The translations under genes and the position numbers were made by a program. A stretch of 64,000 bases of DNA from Torreya grandis (Eukaryota; Streptophyta; Pinopsida; Cupressales; Taxaceae): positions 1 through 64,000 of the forward strand of contig JARHVA010003166.1 in the NCBI GenBank assembly GCA_037957365.1, in the 5' to 3' direction. Below, piece after piece: positions 22,943-32,817 of this stretch. The first letter of the stretch is position 1. Every line of letters starts with the position of its first letter. The notes under the pieces were generated by a model. That model did no database searches and had not been told where the DNA came from. It saw only the letters and a program-made list of their open reading frames with translations.

Positions 22943-23212
22943 GTGGTCAAGAGGTGGTTTGATAAGAGAGCAAAAGTCAAAGAATTCAGGATTTTAGATC
23001 TAGTTCTACTTTGGGACAAAGACCATGAGAAGAAAGGACAACATGCCAAGTTTACTACAATATGGATTGGACCATACCAGATTTTAGAGATTATGGGATT
23101 TAATGCATTTCATCTTAAAGACCTCCAAGGCAATGATCTTACATATCTAGTCAATGGATATTTCTTAAAGCACTACTTTAAGGTTGTACCATCTATTGAT
23201 GTTACTAAGTAA
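22943..23212 (+). pseudogene. Element A integrase C-terminal domain
   Basis: The longest intact piece of A pol: 89 codons reading KRWFDKRAKVKEFRILDLVLLW, then KFTTIWIGPYQILEI, FHLKDLQGN and VNGYFLKHYFK. This is the SH3-like integrase tail of plant gypsy elements, whose usual form has GDLVLLW, WxGPYxI and VNGxxLKxYF. There is no chromodomain, which argues against the chromovirus branch. It ends in a natural stop at the expected end of pol. Confidence 0.85.
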
Positions 23213-23229
23213 TGAAGGATAGATGAATG

Positions 23230-23440
23230 TAGCTGTAAGATTAGATTAGATTTCCCACTTTTTTAGATTAGATTTATTGTTTTCATATATTAGATTTATT
23301 TCTTTCAGAGACTAGTTTCTTGCTTTCTAGATTAATTTTTCCTACTTTTAGTATTTTGCTTTCATAGATTAGATTTCATATTTTTTAGATTAGATTTCAG
23401 TGCTTTCTTATATTAGTTGTTCTTTTCTTTCTTCGATGAT
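23230..23440 (+). repeat. Degenerate tagattagattt repeats after A pol
   Basis: At least six copies of a phrase close to tttagattagatttc, often followed by a T-rich tttcttgctttc segment, occur in about 210 bp. They lie directly 3' of the pol stop, in the hypervariable 3' non-coding region where plant gypsy elements of the Tat/Ogre type often carry tandem repeats. Confidence 0.7.
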
Positions 23441-24215
23441 CGGAATTGTGTTTTCTCTGACTATAACCAAGTTAAAATCCAAACCAGCTGAGCTTATGAC
23501 TTTTATAAAAGGGGGAAATTAAGATCTTGACACTTTGGGACTAGTTTATAGATTAGTCATATATTTTTTGTTTTTGAGTCTTTAGGATGAAGGTAGGTAA
23601 TCATAGATTATTCTAAATAGTGTCATAATTGAATACTTTTACCAGGCATGTGGAATTTTTTCTAAGAGTAATTCATACAAATTTAGAAAGTTTTCTTATT
23701 TTAATGGATCAAATACACCTATCATATTAAATACCTATTGTAAGTGATAATTATGAGTATAGGTGTAGCTGGCAGGGATGTTCTAGTAATGATTTATTTT
23801 ATAATTATACCATATCACTAGGGTTCCATATCTTCTCTTTTCCATTCAAGAATAAAAGAAAAACAAAAGAAAAACAAGAGAAAAAAGAACCAATGGATTC
23901 AAAAGAGAAAAAGAAAATATAAATAAAATCAAAAGGCTCAAATGATGAAATAAGATCAATGTACCATGCATCATGATCAAAAGAAAATAATTAAAAGAGA
24001 AGAGAAGGATCCCAAGGTATATCTGTTGAGACTATGGATGCCTAGATGACAACAAATCAATGTCTGAGCTTCCTTTATTTTTGACCTTAATAGATGTTGG
24101 AATGAAAGCTATAGCTTCATCAAGCCTTTGAAAAACTCTTCATAATAGGGGTTAAATAAACTACACATTTTGACACACACACATATCTAAGGAATTATAA
24201 GACAAGTATGTTGTG
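23441..24215 (+). other. Element A 3' non-coding region up to the B insertion
   Basis: It contains a purine tract taaaagggggaaattaag (about 23505-23522) that recurs in similar form after B pol (aggggaaatattaag near 45059), and an A-rich, oligopurine stretch at about 23850-23960 (aaagaaaaacaaaag and similar). No gene is seen. The region is cut at 24220 by element B and resumes at 48132. Confidence 0.6.
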
Positions 24216-24220
24216 TGAAT
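24216..24220. repeat. Target-site duplication of element B (left)
   Basis: TGAAT directly precedes the B 5' LTR and is repeated at 48127-48131 directly after the B 3' LTR, a perfect 5-bp duplication as made by gypsy integrases. Confidence 0.92.
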
Positions 24221-25420
24221 TGTAGACACCTAAATCTGGCCACTAATAACCTTCAACTAGGCTTTTGACCAATTTCTGCCCAAAATGCATAATTTGGCCT
24301 AAAAATACTAAAACAAATAAAATTATGTGAAACTAACATATTCAAGTGCCAATTTTGGATAGGGTATCCCTAAATGGGGCAATACAATTTATAGGCCAAC
24401 TAACTTTGATTAGATCATTTTGAGTCAAAATGCCAATTTTGCACCTAGGTGATCTAGATTGCTCTTTTCTATTAAATCTCTTTCAGCAGACACGTACCTT
24501 TGTTATGTTTTGTTGGTAACATCCTAAATTGGAATATAGTTCCAATGCATCTGATAGTGACTTCCAATTCTAATCTAGTTAAATTTTGGACCAATAACAA
24601 GGCATTTTGATCAATTTGAGTAGATTATGCATAAGGTGCTTAGTCATGCTTAGGAGCTAATTAACCTAAATCAAGGTCTAATAAAAAATTCCATGAAAAC
24701 TTTTTGATTACTTGTTTTTGGAAATGAATATTGAATATCTACATCATCAATTGACCTCATTTCTTGGGAAGACATCCTTAGGCCATAAATGCCATAAATA
24801 TCAGGATTCATGCCCTCCATGCCTCATCAATGTCTTCCATGATGCCCTCCATACCTCTTAATTTACCCTTATTCTAATGTCATGATGAGGATAATTAAAA
24901 ACTTAATTCAAAAAAAATAATTAATCCTTAACCACACATCTCAATCTTGAGATGGATGGTTCAGGTTGATCTATCAATCTCAAAAATCTATAAATAGGAG
25001 GCCTTACCACATCATTTCTAATCTATTTTGGTGCAAATTTATTATGTTCAAATATATTCAAAGGACTTGATAATGCAAATTTATAATTCCAAATTGATTC
25101 CAAGCCAAGGCAAGCCAAATCCACAAGGTGCCAAGGAGAGATGGAGGTAGCCAAGCTTCCATTACTAAGGACTTCATAAGCACAAGCCGAGTAGGCCACC
25201 ACTACAAAGGCATTTGGAGAATCCAAGGAAGGTGAAGGAATTTTTGTGTTTTCATTCCTTTATTTTTAGTTGTGTTTTTCATTTTATTTTGTTAACTAAG
25301 CTCTCCCTAGTGTCTAGGCCTAGAGATGTTATGCTATTAGTGTGTTTCTTTCATTTTGTTTTCATTTTGGAACTAACACCATACTAACCATCCTCTCTTG
25401 AGTCAAATTCCTAGATCACA
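24221..25420 (+). repeat. Element B 5' LTR
   Basis: 1,200 bp from TGTAGACACC to CTAGATCACA. It matches 46926-48126 end to end; sampled stretches are roughly mid-80s percent identical by eye. Shared landmarks include aaatctataaataggaggcc and the terminal cttgagtcaaattcctagatcaca region. A TATA box lies at 24989. Confidence 0.95.
24989..24996 (+). promoter_or_regulatory. TATA box of the B 5' LTR
   Basis: The sequence tataaata in aaaatctataaataggagg is conserved with its surroundings in the 3' LTR at 47695-47702, about 430 bp from the LTR end. Confidence 0.65.
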
Positions 25421-27138
25421 TTATGACATGACCAATGGGATTAGATGTATCTCAAACCTAAATAATATCATTTTACAACTCTAAAATATTTATTTGGACC
25501 CTTAAAACTCTTGCAAATTGATTTTCTAACTTTATTTTGCCATTTTTAGTTGCCATGATTTTACACAGTAACCGACGTCGATAAGTAATACCAACATCAG
25601 TTACTTGATTAAATGATGTCAATGGTGATAACTGATGTCAGTCACTGTGGTTTTCCAAAAACATATACCTAAGAGCTACTTTTTCAAAGTTCATTGTTTC
25701 AAGCTAAAAAGAGCTTGAAAGCTAAAGAACATGCTAACAATTTTTCTATAGGACCAAGCTTTAAATTTGATAAAAACATGTTTAGATCACCTTTTGAATG
25801 CTTAAAATGAACTAGGAACATTATTTTAGGTGCTTAAATTAATATTTAAGTACTTATGTGAGTTTTTAGGATTAGTTTCAAAGTTACAACTAAGACTAGG
25901 GGGTCAAGTGAACACCGCTAATCTTTCATTTTGGGCTTAAAATTGAACATACTTGTCAATTATTATTTGTAATATTTATTTAATCATTTTTTTGGCAAAA
26001 AGAGGGATTTTGTGTGTATGCTCTTCCATTTTTCCCCTATAGGTAACCCTTGGAATCAAAAGTGTCATTCCTATTTCAAGTAGCCTAGTCCAAGGATTAG
26101 AAAGAAAGTAATCTAAAACACTCCCCAAAAACTCATCAAAGTTTGGGTGACCTTGAAAATGACCCTAAACTATTTCTACTTTCATGATTTCTTTATTTTT
26201 ATGCATCTTAGCTTATGAGGGGGACTTCATCACCTCCCATAATTTATTTAGGGAAGCTTTCACTTGGGGTTTCATCTCCTGGTATTGACTTCATTTGGCT
26301 CCTTTGGAGCTACACACGAGATGTAGTGGCACTTTGGACATCAAACTATATTGAGTGAATAATAGGATGTAGTGGTTGTAAAAAAGACTAGACCTTTTTG
26401 TAACAAGCCAAGTGATATAGACCCTAAATCCATGATTTTTTTTTGCATTTTAGCATGAGAGTCATTTGTAATTGATTCCCCTAGATCATTTAGAAACTTT
26501 TTAGATATTAGATAAATCCCCACTTGCCACATTGTTGGTGCAAGGTGCATCTCAAGGTCCATGTCACAATACTATCATTTGAGAGAAGGGGGTGTAAAAA
26601 CCTTATTATATAATCCACATTTACTTTTGGATGAACACTTAAAATCCTTTCAAATGACGTATATTGATGGATTCCAATAATACCAAGCAACCTTGTTAGT
26701 TTAGGCTATAAGGGTGATTAATTAGTTGGTCTTGTCCTAGTTTAAAGTCTTGTTTGGAGTCAAAACTTGGTGTAAACAAATAATCCAAACAAAAAGCATA
26801 GTCCAAATTTTCCTTTGAATAAAGAAGTGTTATGTTGTCCATGTGAGATCATCAATTTGCCTTGTTCAAAAGTTCATCAAAAGCTTGAGAGTCATATCAT
26901 CCACTTGGCATAGTTATCCTACCTAATTGAGTCTAGACCTTTACCAAAGTTGTTTAAAGTCCTTAACTTATAACCTAAATTTAGAATTGCACCTTTATAA
27001 GTTCATAAGGTTGATGTGTTAAGTGGGTTCACCATTTTCACTAAAACTTGAGGGAACTTAGGTTTAATTTCCAATTTGGGTTGAAGGCCATTTAAGAATC
27101 ATATTCATTATCAACATTTGATAGACTTAAGCCATTTT
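25421..27138 (+). other. Element B leader, first part
   Basis: Non-coding DNA between the 5' LTR and gag. A primer site should start at 25421; ttatgacatgaccaatggga is only a weak match to known plant gypsy primer sites and is probably decayed. A small GACGTC-motif array lies at 25566-25655. No gene is seen. The leader is cut at 27143 by element C and resumes after 34996. Confidence 0.6.
25566..25655 (+). repeat. GACGTC/GATGTC motif array in the B leader
   Basis: Within 90 bp occur cagtaaccgacgtcgata, taccaacatcagttac, atgatgtcaatgg and aactgatgtcagtcactg. These are diverged copies of the accgacgtcggtcact motif of element D, in an unrelated element and family. Confidence 0.6.
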
Positions 27139-27143
27139 ATGCT
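27139..27143. repeat. Target-site duplication of element C (left)
   Basis: ATGCT directly precedes the left LTR of C and recurs at 34992-34996 directly after the right LTR, which proves that C inserted into the B leader. Confidence 0.92.
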
Positions 27144-28489
27144 TGTTGGGTGACTATTTTGTCACTAGCTAACTGATGGGCAAAATAGGTTGTTTCAACC
27201 ACAACATAAGGAGATTGATTAGCCTAATTTGCAAGTTTACCACATCAAAAGGGGACAAATCTCTCCTCTCATCAAGGGGAGCTTCCCTATAACTATGAGG
27301 TGCTATATATATATGTGTGTGTGTGTGAAAAAAATAACACTCAAGGGTATGATAACACCACCCATCTCTCTTTTTTCAGAGATGATGTTCATAGACAAAG
27401 GAGAAATCCTAGGTGATTACTGGAGGCACTTCTCTTTTTTCAAAATTAATACTTAGTCAACAACCAGATTCCTTCCTGGCTAGTAAAAGTAACTAGAATA
27501 GGGCATAATAACTAGAAAAATGAGGTGTAGCACAAAGTCTCCCCTTCAATTGCCAAAGAGTGAAATATAAAAGACAATGAGGGCACAAAGTCATCCCAAG
27601 CTCCTTTACACAGAAACAAAAAATAAACACACTAAAGACAATTGTGGCAGCACAAAGTCTTTCCACAATCGGCTTTAGGACACCTTCTTGGTTACTTTCA
27701 CTATTCTTACTTATTTAATTAAATGGACAAGAATGATTTAGGAAATAGACATAATAACAATTTCCTCAACAACACAAGCTATTGTTGCACAAATTCTAAA
27801 AAGGTCACTTGCTTTCTCATTAAAATAAAGAAATATGATTAACAATCTGAGCTGAAAGTCTCAAGAAATGTCTTTCAGTTTGGGTAGAGTTTCACTTTTA
27901 TATTAGAGAGATCTCTTTTGCATAAAATAAGAGATTAAAATATATATCACCTAGAAAGACCTATCACTTTGTTCAACAAAATGGCCCATGTTACATTCAA
28001 TGCCTTGAATTCATTTTTAGTTCTATCAAGGGCCATGCTAGAATAGGGCATCGGCCTTAACTATGGCATGTCAATTCATCCTAAATGTCTCCTTTTGAAG
28101 TATGGGACACCTAGTCCTTTTCTTGATATGTGCATAGCTATCCACTTCACCTTTACTCAATGGAAAAAAATAAGCCACGTCTTTGAGTGCTTATGCTCTC
28201 TGATGTCCACTTGGTGGACTATTTCACCTACTGGAATAACTTCTGCACAGATATTTATGGTCTTTCTGCATCATTCCCTCTATCCTCACCATGTCTTGTT
28301 GTATTTTTTCATTTTCTTGGTGATCCAAGCTCTTAGGCTATCTTCTTGCTTTATGTTGGCTCCTTTGGCTTCTCTTTCAACTATTTATTGAGTTTTATCT
28401 TTAGGTTTCATGCCATATTTAAAAATAAATGGGCATTTCATTACCTTGAATTTGACATCTGTAGGGACGTCATTGGTCACTGGTCATTT

Positions 28490-28880
28490 GAACCACGTTG
28501 AAACTTGAACCTTTAAAACTTTAAAATTTGAACCATTTTGGTTCAAGGTTTAATGGTTCATTGTCTTTCTCATAATCCTTTAGTCCTTCAAAGTTTTTGG
28601 ATCCTTTTCTTTTCTGTTAAACTTGTTGAACCTTTGAACTTTGAACTCTTTTGGTTCAAGGTTTAACGGTTCAATGGTTCATTCTTTGTTCTTCGAATCC
28701 TTTGTTCTTCTAAGTCTTTCAAACTTTAAGTCCTTTGAAGCCATTGAAATTTCCAAAGTGGTTGAACTTTGAACCTTTGAAGAACTTAACTCTTTAAGTC
28801 TACCGATGTCATTGAACCTTTGAACCCATTAAACTTTTGAACCTATGGAGGTGGGGTTCAATGGTTCAATATTTTGTTTG
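28490..28880. repeat. ttgaac-rich simple repeat in the C left LTR
   Basis: Dense, imperfect repetition of ttgaac, gaaccttt and ggttcaa words, including inverted pairs such as gaaccattttggttc. The same block is in the other LTR at about 34150-34520. The words occur in both orientations, so the transcript could form many short hairpins. Confidence 0.7.
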
Positions 28881-29121
28881 AATCTCGTTGATAAGTATTT
28901 TTATTGAACTTTGGTGTTGAACCAACCTTGAAATTGCCTAAGTGTTGGGAACTTGTTCCTTTGTGAGAGCTCGCATGTTGAAGTCATTTAACCTGTTGAA
29001 CCTACGAGTCCCTTAGCTAAAAAAGTAAATACTCCAATAATGGAATGAACATTTTTTTAAGTGAATATCACCAGTGAATACCGAAGGTGTGATCATTTTG
29101 TTCTCTATCTAGTAGAACTAC

Positions 29122-29230
29122 GGACTCTGCAAGCTTGCTTCTACAGACTCTACAGGCTTGTTTCTACGGATTCCATAGGCTTGTTTCTATGGACTCTATA
29201 GGCTTGGATCTACGGAATCTATAGGCTTTT
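29122..29230. repeat. 23-bp tandem repeat, five units (C left LTR)
   Basis: Units resemble gactctacaggcttgtttct plus three bases, with occasional 24-bp units. The equivalent array in the right LTR is at about 34775-34889. In minus-strand sense it lies about 110-220 bp inside the LTR start, in U3, a usual place for enhancer repeats. Confidence 0.8.
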
Positions 29231-29342
29231 TTATCTTGACTCTTAATGTAGATGGTAGCTACTATGAGATGCTACAGTGGCATGGGACCAAAATAGTTTA
29301 TATGTTGTTCCAAAAAATGAGTAACAGATTTTGGGAACAATA

Positions 29343-29535
29343 GTTAGCTCTAGTTGGGGAAATTCCATTGATTGTAAAAACAATTGAAGGGAGTAGAAAC
29401 TAGAATCTCCAGTGCCTTTAAGTATGCCATTGGGATATGGAGTCATGCTACCCAAAAAATAAAGGTACTAAAAGTGAAAATGAAAGCATAAAATAGAACT
29501 AAAGACTATACAAATATACATATGTACAACTGATG
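29343..29535 (-). other. Element C 3' non-coding strip
   Basis: This short stretch lies between the end of the coding remnant and the 3' LTR. A polypurine tract should abut 29342 in minus-strand sense; only a weak candidate is seen in the plus-strand stretch agttggggaaattcc. No gene. Confidence 0.4.
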
Positions 29536-29860
29536 TCACCTGATACTTCAAGGATTGAAGTGCTTTAGATGCCACCCACTATGAGAAAATGAAAATGGTG
29601 TTCCATCTTGATAAACCAACAAGAAACCATTTTCTCCCTAGAATCAGTGATGGGCAAATGGAACTCTCCACCAGGAATCACATTTTTTGTGCACTCCTTT
29701 TGGTTCTCTCTTCTTGCCCCATGGCAAGATGTGGTCTCTAATATAAAAACCATAAATCCTTGCTCTCTTGGTGAAGAGTTTATTTTCCTAACTTTGGTGC
29801 ACAGTAGTATGGTCCACTACCATAGCTTGTTGCTCTTCTAGTCCAATGAAGCACATGATT
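29536..29860 (-). pseudogene. Element C pol C-terminal tail
   Basis: In one minus-strand frame this reads RARIYGFYIRDHILPWGKK, then GENGFLLVYQDGTPF and SGWHLKHFNP. The last two pieces resemble the end of the gypsy integrase C-terminal domain, whose usual form has a Gly/Asn-rich strand, xDGxxxxxPVN and LKxYF. No zinc site, no catalytic triad and no space for an integrase core exist between this and the RNase H domain, so only the tail is kept. Frames on the opposite strand here are shadows. Confidence 0.5.
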
Positions 29861-30390
29861 TGATTCTCATCATCAAACACCTACCAATGGTTAGCTTTAT
29901 TATGCACACTTGGTCGAAAGACTAGTTTGATAGTGTACCTATCATCTTTGAAATTAGGGTGAGGAACCATGAAGGTTACAGGGACAGCCAATGAATTTTC
30001 ATGATTATGAGGCTCTTTAGGCACTGCAAAAATATTGAAATCTTTAAAACTTTCAATTTGATCCCATACTAGATTGCGATAATGTCATAATATTTTATTT
30101 TTGGTTTGACATAGGTTCCTCACCTGATAAACCACTAGTTTAGCATCTCTTATGGCATGAAGGAGCTTGACACCTCTATCTTGGGCTACTTTCAACCCAA
30201 GTAATAGAGATTCATATTCAGCAGTGTTGTTGGTGTTGCTAAATTGTAACTTGTATGAAGAATAAAAAATATCTCTTTGAGGAGATATCAACACAATCTC
30301 AGCTCCTGAGTAGTAGAAGAATTGCTTCCATCAAATTCCAAAATCCATAGGCCATTATCAGAAACTGATCTTTTTTCAGATTCTTCCTAG
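29861..30390 (-). pseudogene. Element C archaeal-type RNase H domain
   Basis: The minus-strand frame starts WILEFDGSNSS, shifts frame near 30310, and continues VLISPQ-like MLISPQRDIFYSSYKLQF, then NNTAEYESLLLGLKVAQDRG, VYQVRNL, RNLVWDQIESFKDFNIFAVP and LVFRPSVHNKANHW. This is the second RNase H domain known from Tat-lineage gypsy elements, whose usual form has FDGSxS, TNNxAEYEAL, LGLxxAxxxG and QV. The first Asp (FDGS) and Glu (AEYE) of the active site are readable. It follows the protease directly, where about 1.5 kb of reverse transcriptase would normally lie. Confidence 0.75.
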
Positions 30391-31200
30391 TCAGGGAGGG
30401 AGGATTCTTTTGCATCTAAACTTTGCTCTACCAATTCTCCTACTGTCTTGTCTAAACTTTTTGGATTATCAACTACATGAATTTAATTAGATGAAATAGG
30501 GACATCCTTTGTAGATAGGAAAAATTTACCCCTTCTTGAAGACTCAAATAGAATTTGAGCTTCAAGGGCTGATGTTTGAGTGACAACATATTTTTCTTCC
30601 TTCTCAGGGAGAAATCTCTGCATGACACCTTTGACTGGGATCCTTGCTTTAGATAGGTCCATACTTAACTTTCCACCAACATCCATGCAAAAATTTCACC
30701 CAAGCAGATTTCCATAGGAGGCTGGAATGTCGGCCACTAGGATAGTCATCTTAATCCTCTTTTATGGAAATGCTACAAATGCAAATTGGGCATCCTTGAT
30801 TTGTCCCATCAATGGTTCTTGCTTGTTCTCCATGGAGAAACATATCCCAAATATCTTGGTCAGTGTGAGTCCAATATATTCTGTGACTTTGGCAGGCATG
30901 ACATTGTTTGAAGCTCCAAAATCAATGATGCAGTTTCTTAGCTTGTGACCATTTATCAACAGGGAAACATAAAAAGGCTTTATTTTCCTAGGGGCAATAG
31001 GAAGAGTAATGACAAGATTGTTTGGGATGGACATGTTCCTTGGGGGATCATGACTTACCTTCTTAACATCTTGTCCTGTAGGGATGGCTTTATTCTTCAC
31101 ACACTCAACCAACCTATCCAACTTCTTAGGGTTGGCTTGTAGGAATTCAAATTCAGACATTTGAATTTTGGTTTTCTTAACATGGTCGATTATGTCAAAT
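30391..31200 (-). pseudogene. Element C aspartic protease
   Basis: The open segment 30762-31160 reads FYVSLLINGHKLRNCIIDFG, then ASNNVMP and LTLTKIFG, a clear gypsy protease with the loop D-F-G-A in place of D-S-G-A (plus-strand 30912-30923). The same frame continues through stops as ADIPASYGNLLG, the YGxLLG block, and MDVGGKLSMDLSKARIPV (30483-30686), the domain's tail. It is in the same frame as gag. The Ser to Phe change in the active site would be expected to impair activity. Confidence 0.8.
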
Positions 31201-32720
31201 GTCTGAAATGAATTAGGATTAGGGGAAGGTAGTTCATCCTTATATTTTTTAGGGGGGCTAATGATCTATGAAATTGAAGCAGAAGGTGTAGGAATGCTTG
31301 ATGTACTTACCTTTTTAGCGATCACCAGGTCCTTTGATTGAAAAGGTAGAGTGGGTCCCTTCTTAGCAATTCAAATTACTAGTTGAGAATGCTCATCTAT
31401 TTTTTTATTATTAGCTTTCTAGGCTAACTAGCTTTAGGACTGAGTGAATACAACATATGATCCATCAAGTACTTCACCTTTACTTTTGGGTTCATCCTGG
31501 TAATTTAGGAAACCAATGTTGGAGTCACTAGCTGATTCTTCTTGGTCCTCCATGAAGAGATCAACATCATTTTCAGGGTTTAACTCAGGTTAGAATGAGA
31601 AATTAGATTCTGTTTCAAGATATCCAACTATTAAATTGGTTGGAGGTGCTTCAATGGCAAGTTTCCCCTATAGGGGAGGAAGACGATTTGGCTACCCTTA
31701 ATTCTTGGTAGTATTGCCTTGGTAGGACTGATTAGGAAAAGTTCTCCTTGGTATATCTCTGTACAAAGGTGTAGAAGACATCCCTTGCATAATTTGCTTC
31801 TTGAGAGCTAGCAACTCATTTTCCAGCTTCTACACCATTAGATTAGTGGTGCATATAGATGAATTCTTAGAGGATGAAGATGATTTACCTCTGTTAGGAT
31901 CTCACCTTATCTTCCCTGCCAAGATGAGATCATCTTCCACCTCAGTGGCCAAATTGATGTGGCCAGCCTGTCTCAATAGAAAAATCACTTCAGGTAGCTG
32001 AGAATTGATGAAGAAGCATCTGAGATTCTCAATTGTTGGTTGAGCAATTATATGAATCCTATTTCTTAGCTTGTCAAACTTGGCTATGAAGTCCCTCATA
32101 GGTTCATGAGGCTCTTTCTTCATTTGTGTGAGCTGAGCTAGCAGGGCATGCACATCTTCTATAGGCTTGAACCTTACTTTGAATTTGGCTTTGAGAGTGT
32201 CTTAGTCAGTCACTGATCAAGCCTGTAGATGGTAGAACCAGTCTATAGTAGTGCCTTGCAATGTTTCCATAAACAACCTAACTATTACATCTTCATATTC
32301 CACACCTATCACACCACAGACTATGCTGAAGGCTACAATATGTTCATCAGGATGAACTCTCCCATCACCAAATAATTTAGGGAAATTCTTTCTTGAACTG
32401 TGTGGTATCTCATGTAAAGGTGGAGTAAGATTGAGTGGACCAAAAGAGTTACCCCAGGGGCCTTGAGCTACCATTGTATGATTATGGAAATGGGGGATAA
32501 CAAATCTTGGTGGGGTATGTATGGGTAAAGCTCTGCTTGTAGAGGAAAAAGAAGTTCTACCTTGTGTTGGTGACCTAGTGTTGGTAGGAGGAAGACTCCT
32601 AGTTTTTTTAAGGTGAGGTTATGGAGGAAATAACTCAAAATTGCTCTGCTGCACCAACTCAAAAATAGGATCAACAACACCTTTGGATCTCTAGTTTCTC
32701 ATATACCATGGAGCTACCAG
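31201..32720 (-). pseudogene. Element C gag
   Basis: A gypsy Gag read in a single minus-strand frame shared with the protease. In order: a Pro/Ser-rich head upstream of 32474, NFPKLFGDGRVHPDEHIVAF with VRLFMETLQGTTIDWFYHL (32217-32474), FKVRFKPIEDVHALLAQLTQ and MKKEPHEPMRDFIAKFDKLR (31902-32153), RQAGHINLATEVEDD, then a Ser-rich and acidic linker. The blocks match the Retrotrans_gag family. The stops are few and several lie where Gln is expected. No zinc knuckle is visible. The uninterrupted gag-protease layout suggests one polyprotein of about 1,000 residues including the RNase H. Confidence 0.82.
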
Positions 32721-32795
32721 ATTGCAAAGATAAAATGGATAAGGATAGGGACTACTTCAATTTGAAGCTTGAGGCTTCAAACTGCACAAAACAAT

Positions 32796-32817
32796 CCCCA
32801 TAAGAGTCACCAAAAAC
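32796..32817 (-). other. Element C primer-binding site
   Basis: On the minus strand the sequence directly after the 5' LTR is gtttttggtgactcttatgg. It resembles the TTTTGGCGACTCTGCTGGGGA-type primer site found in many plant gypsy elements and confirms the minus-strand direction. The tRNA is not assigned. Confidence 0.6.

Larger units (their letters stand above)
27144..29342 (-). repeat. Element C 3' LTR (left copy)
   Basis: 2,199 bp, from tgttgggtgac to gggaacaata in plus-strand reading. It aligns with 32818-34991 throughout and about 90 percent of bases agree in sampled parts. Contents in both copies: an AT/GT run near 27302-27326, long stretches of ttgaac-type words (about 28490-28880), and five 23-bp repeats (29122-29230). 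Plus-strand frames inside it, such as 28068-28391, have only diverged partners in the other LTR and are not considered genes. Confidence 0.93.

Noticed and set aside
27229..28391. Plus-strand frames in the C left LTR
   Set aside because: They are inside an LTR, on the strand opposite to the element, and are not kept in the other LTR copy.
29608..29841. Plus-strand frame of 77 codons
   Set aside because: It is the opposite strand of the C pol tail, which has recognisable family motifs on the minus strand.
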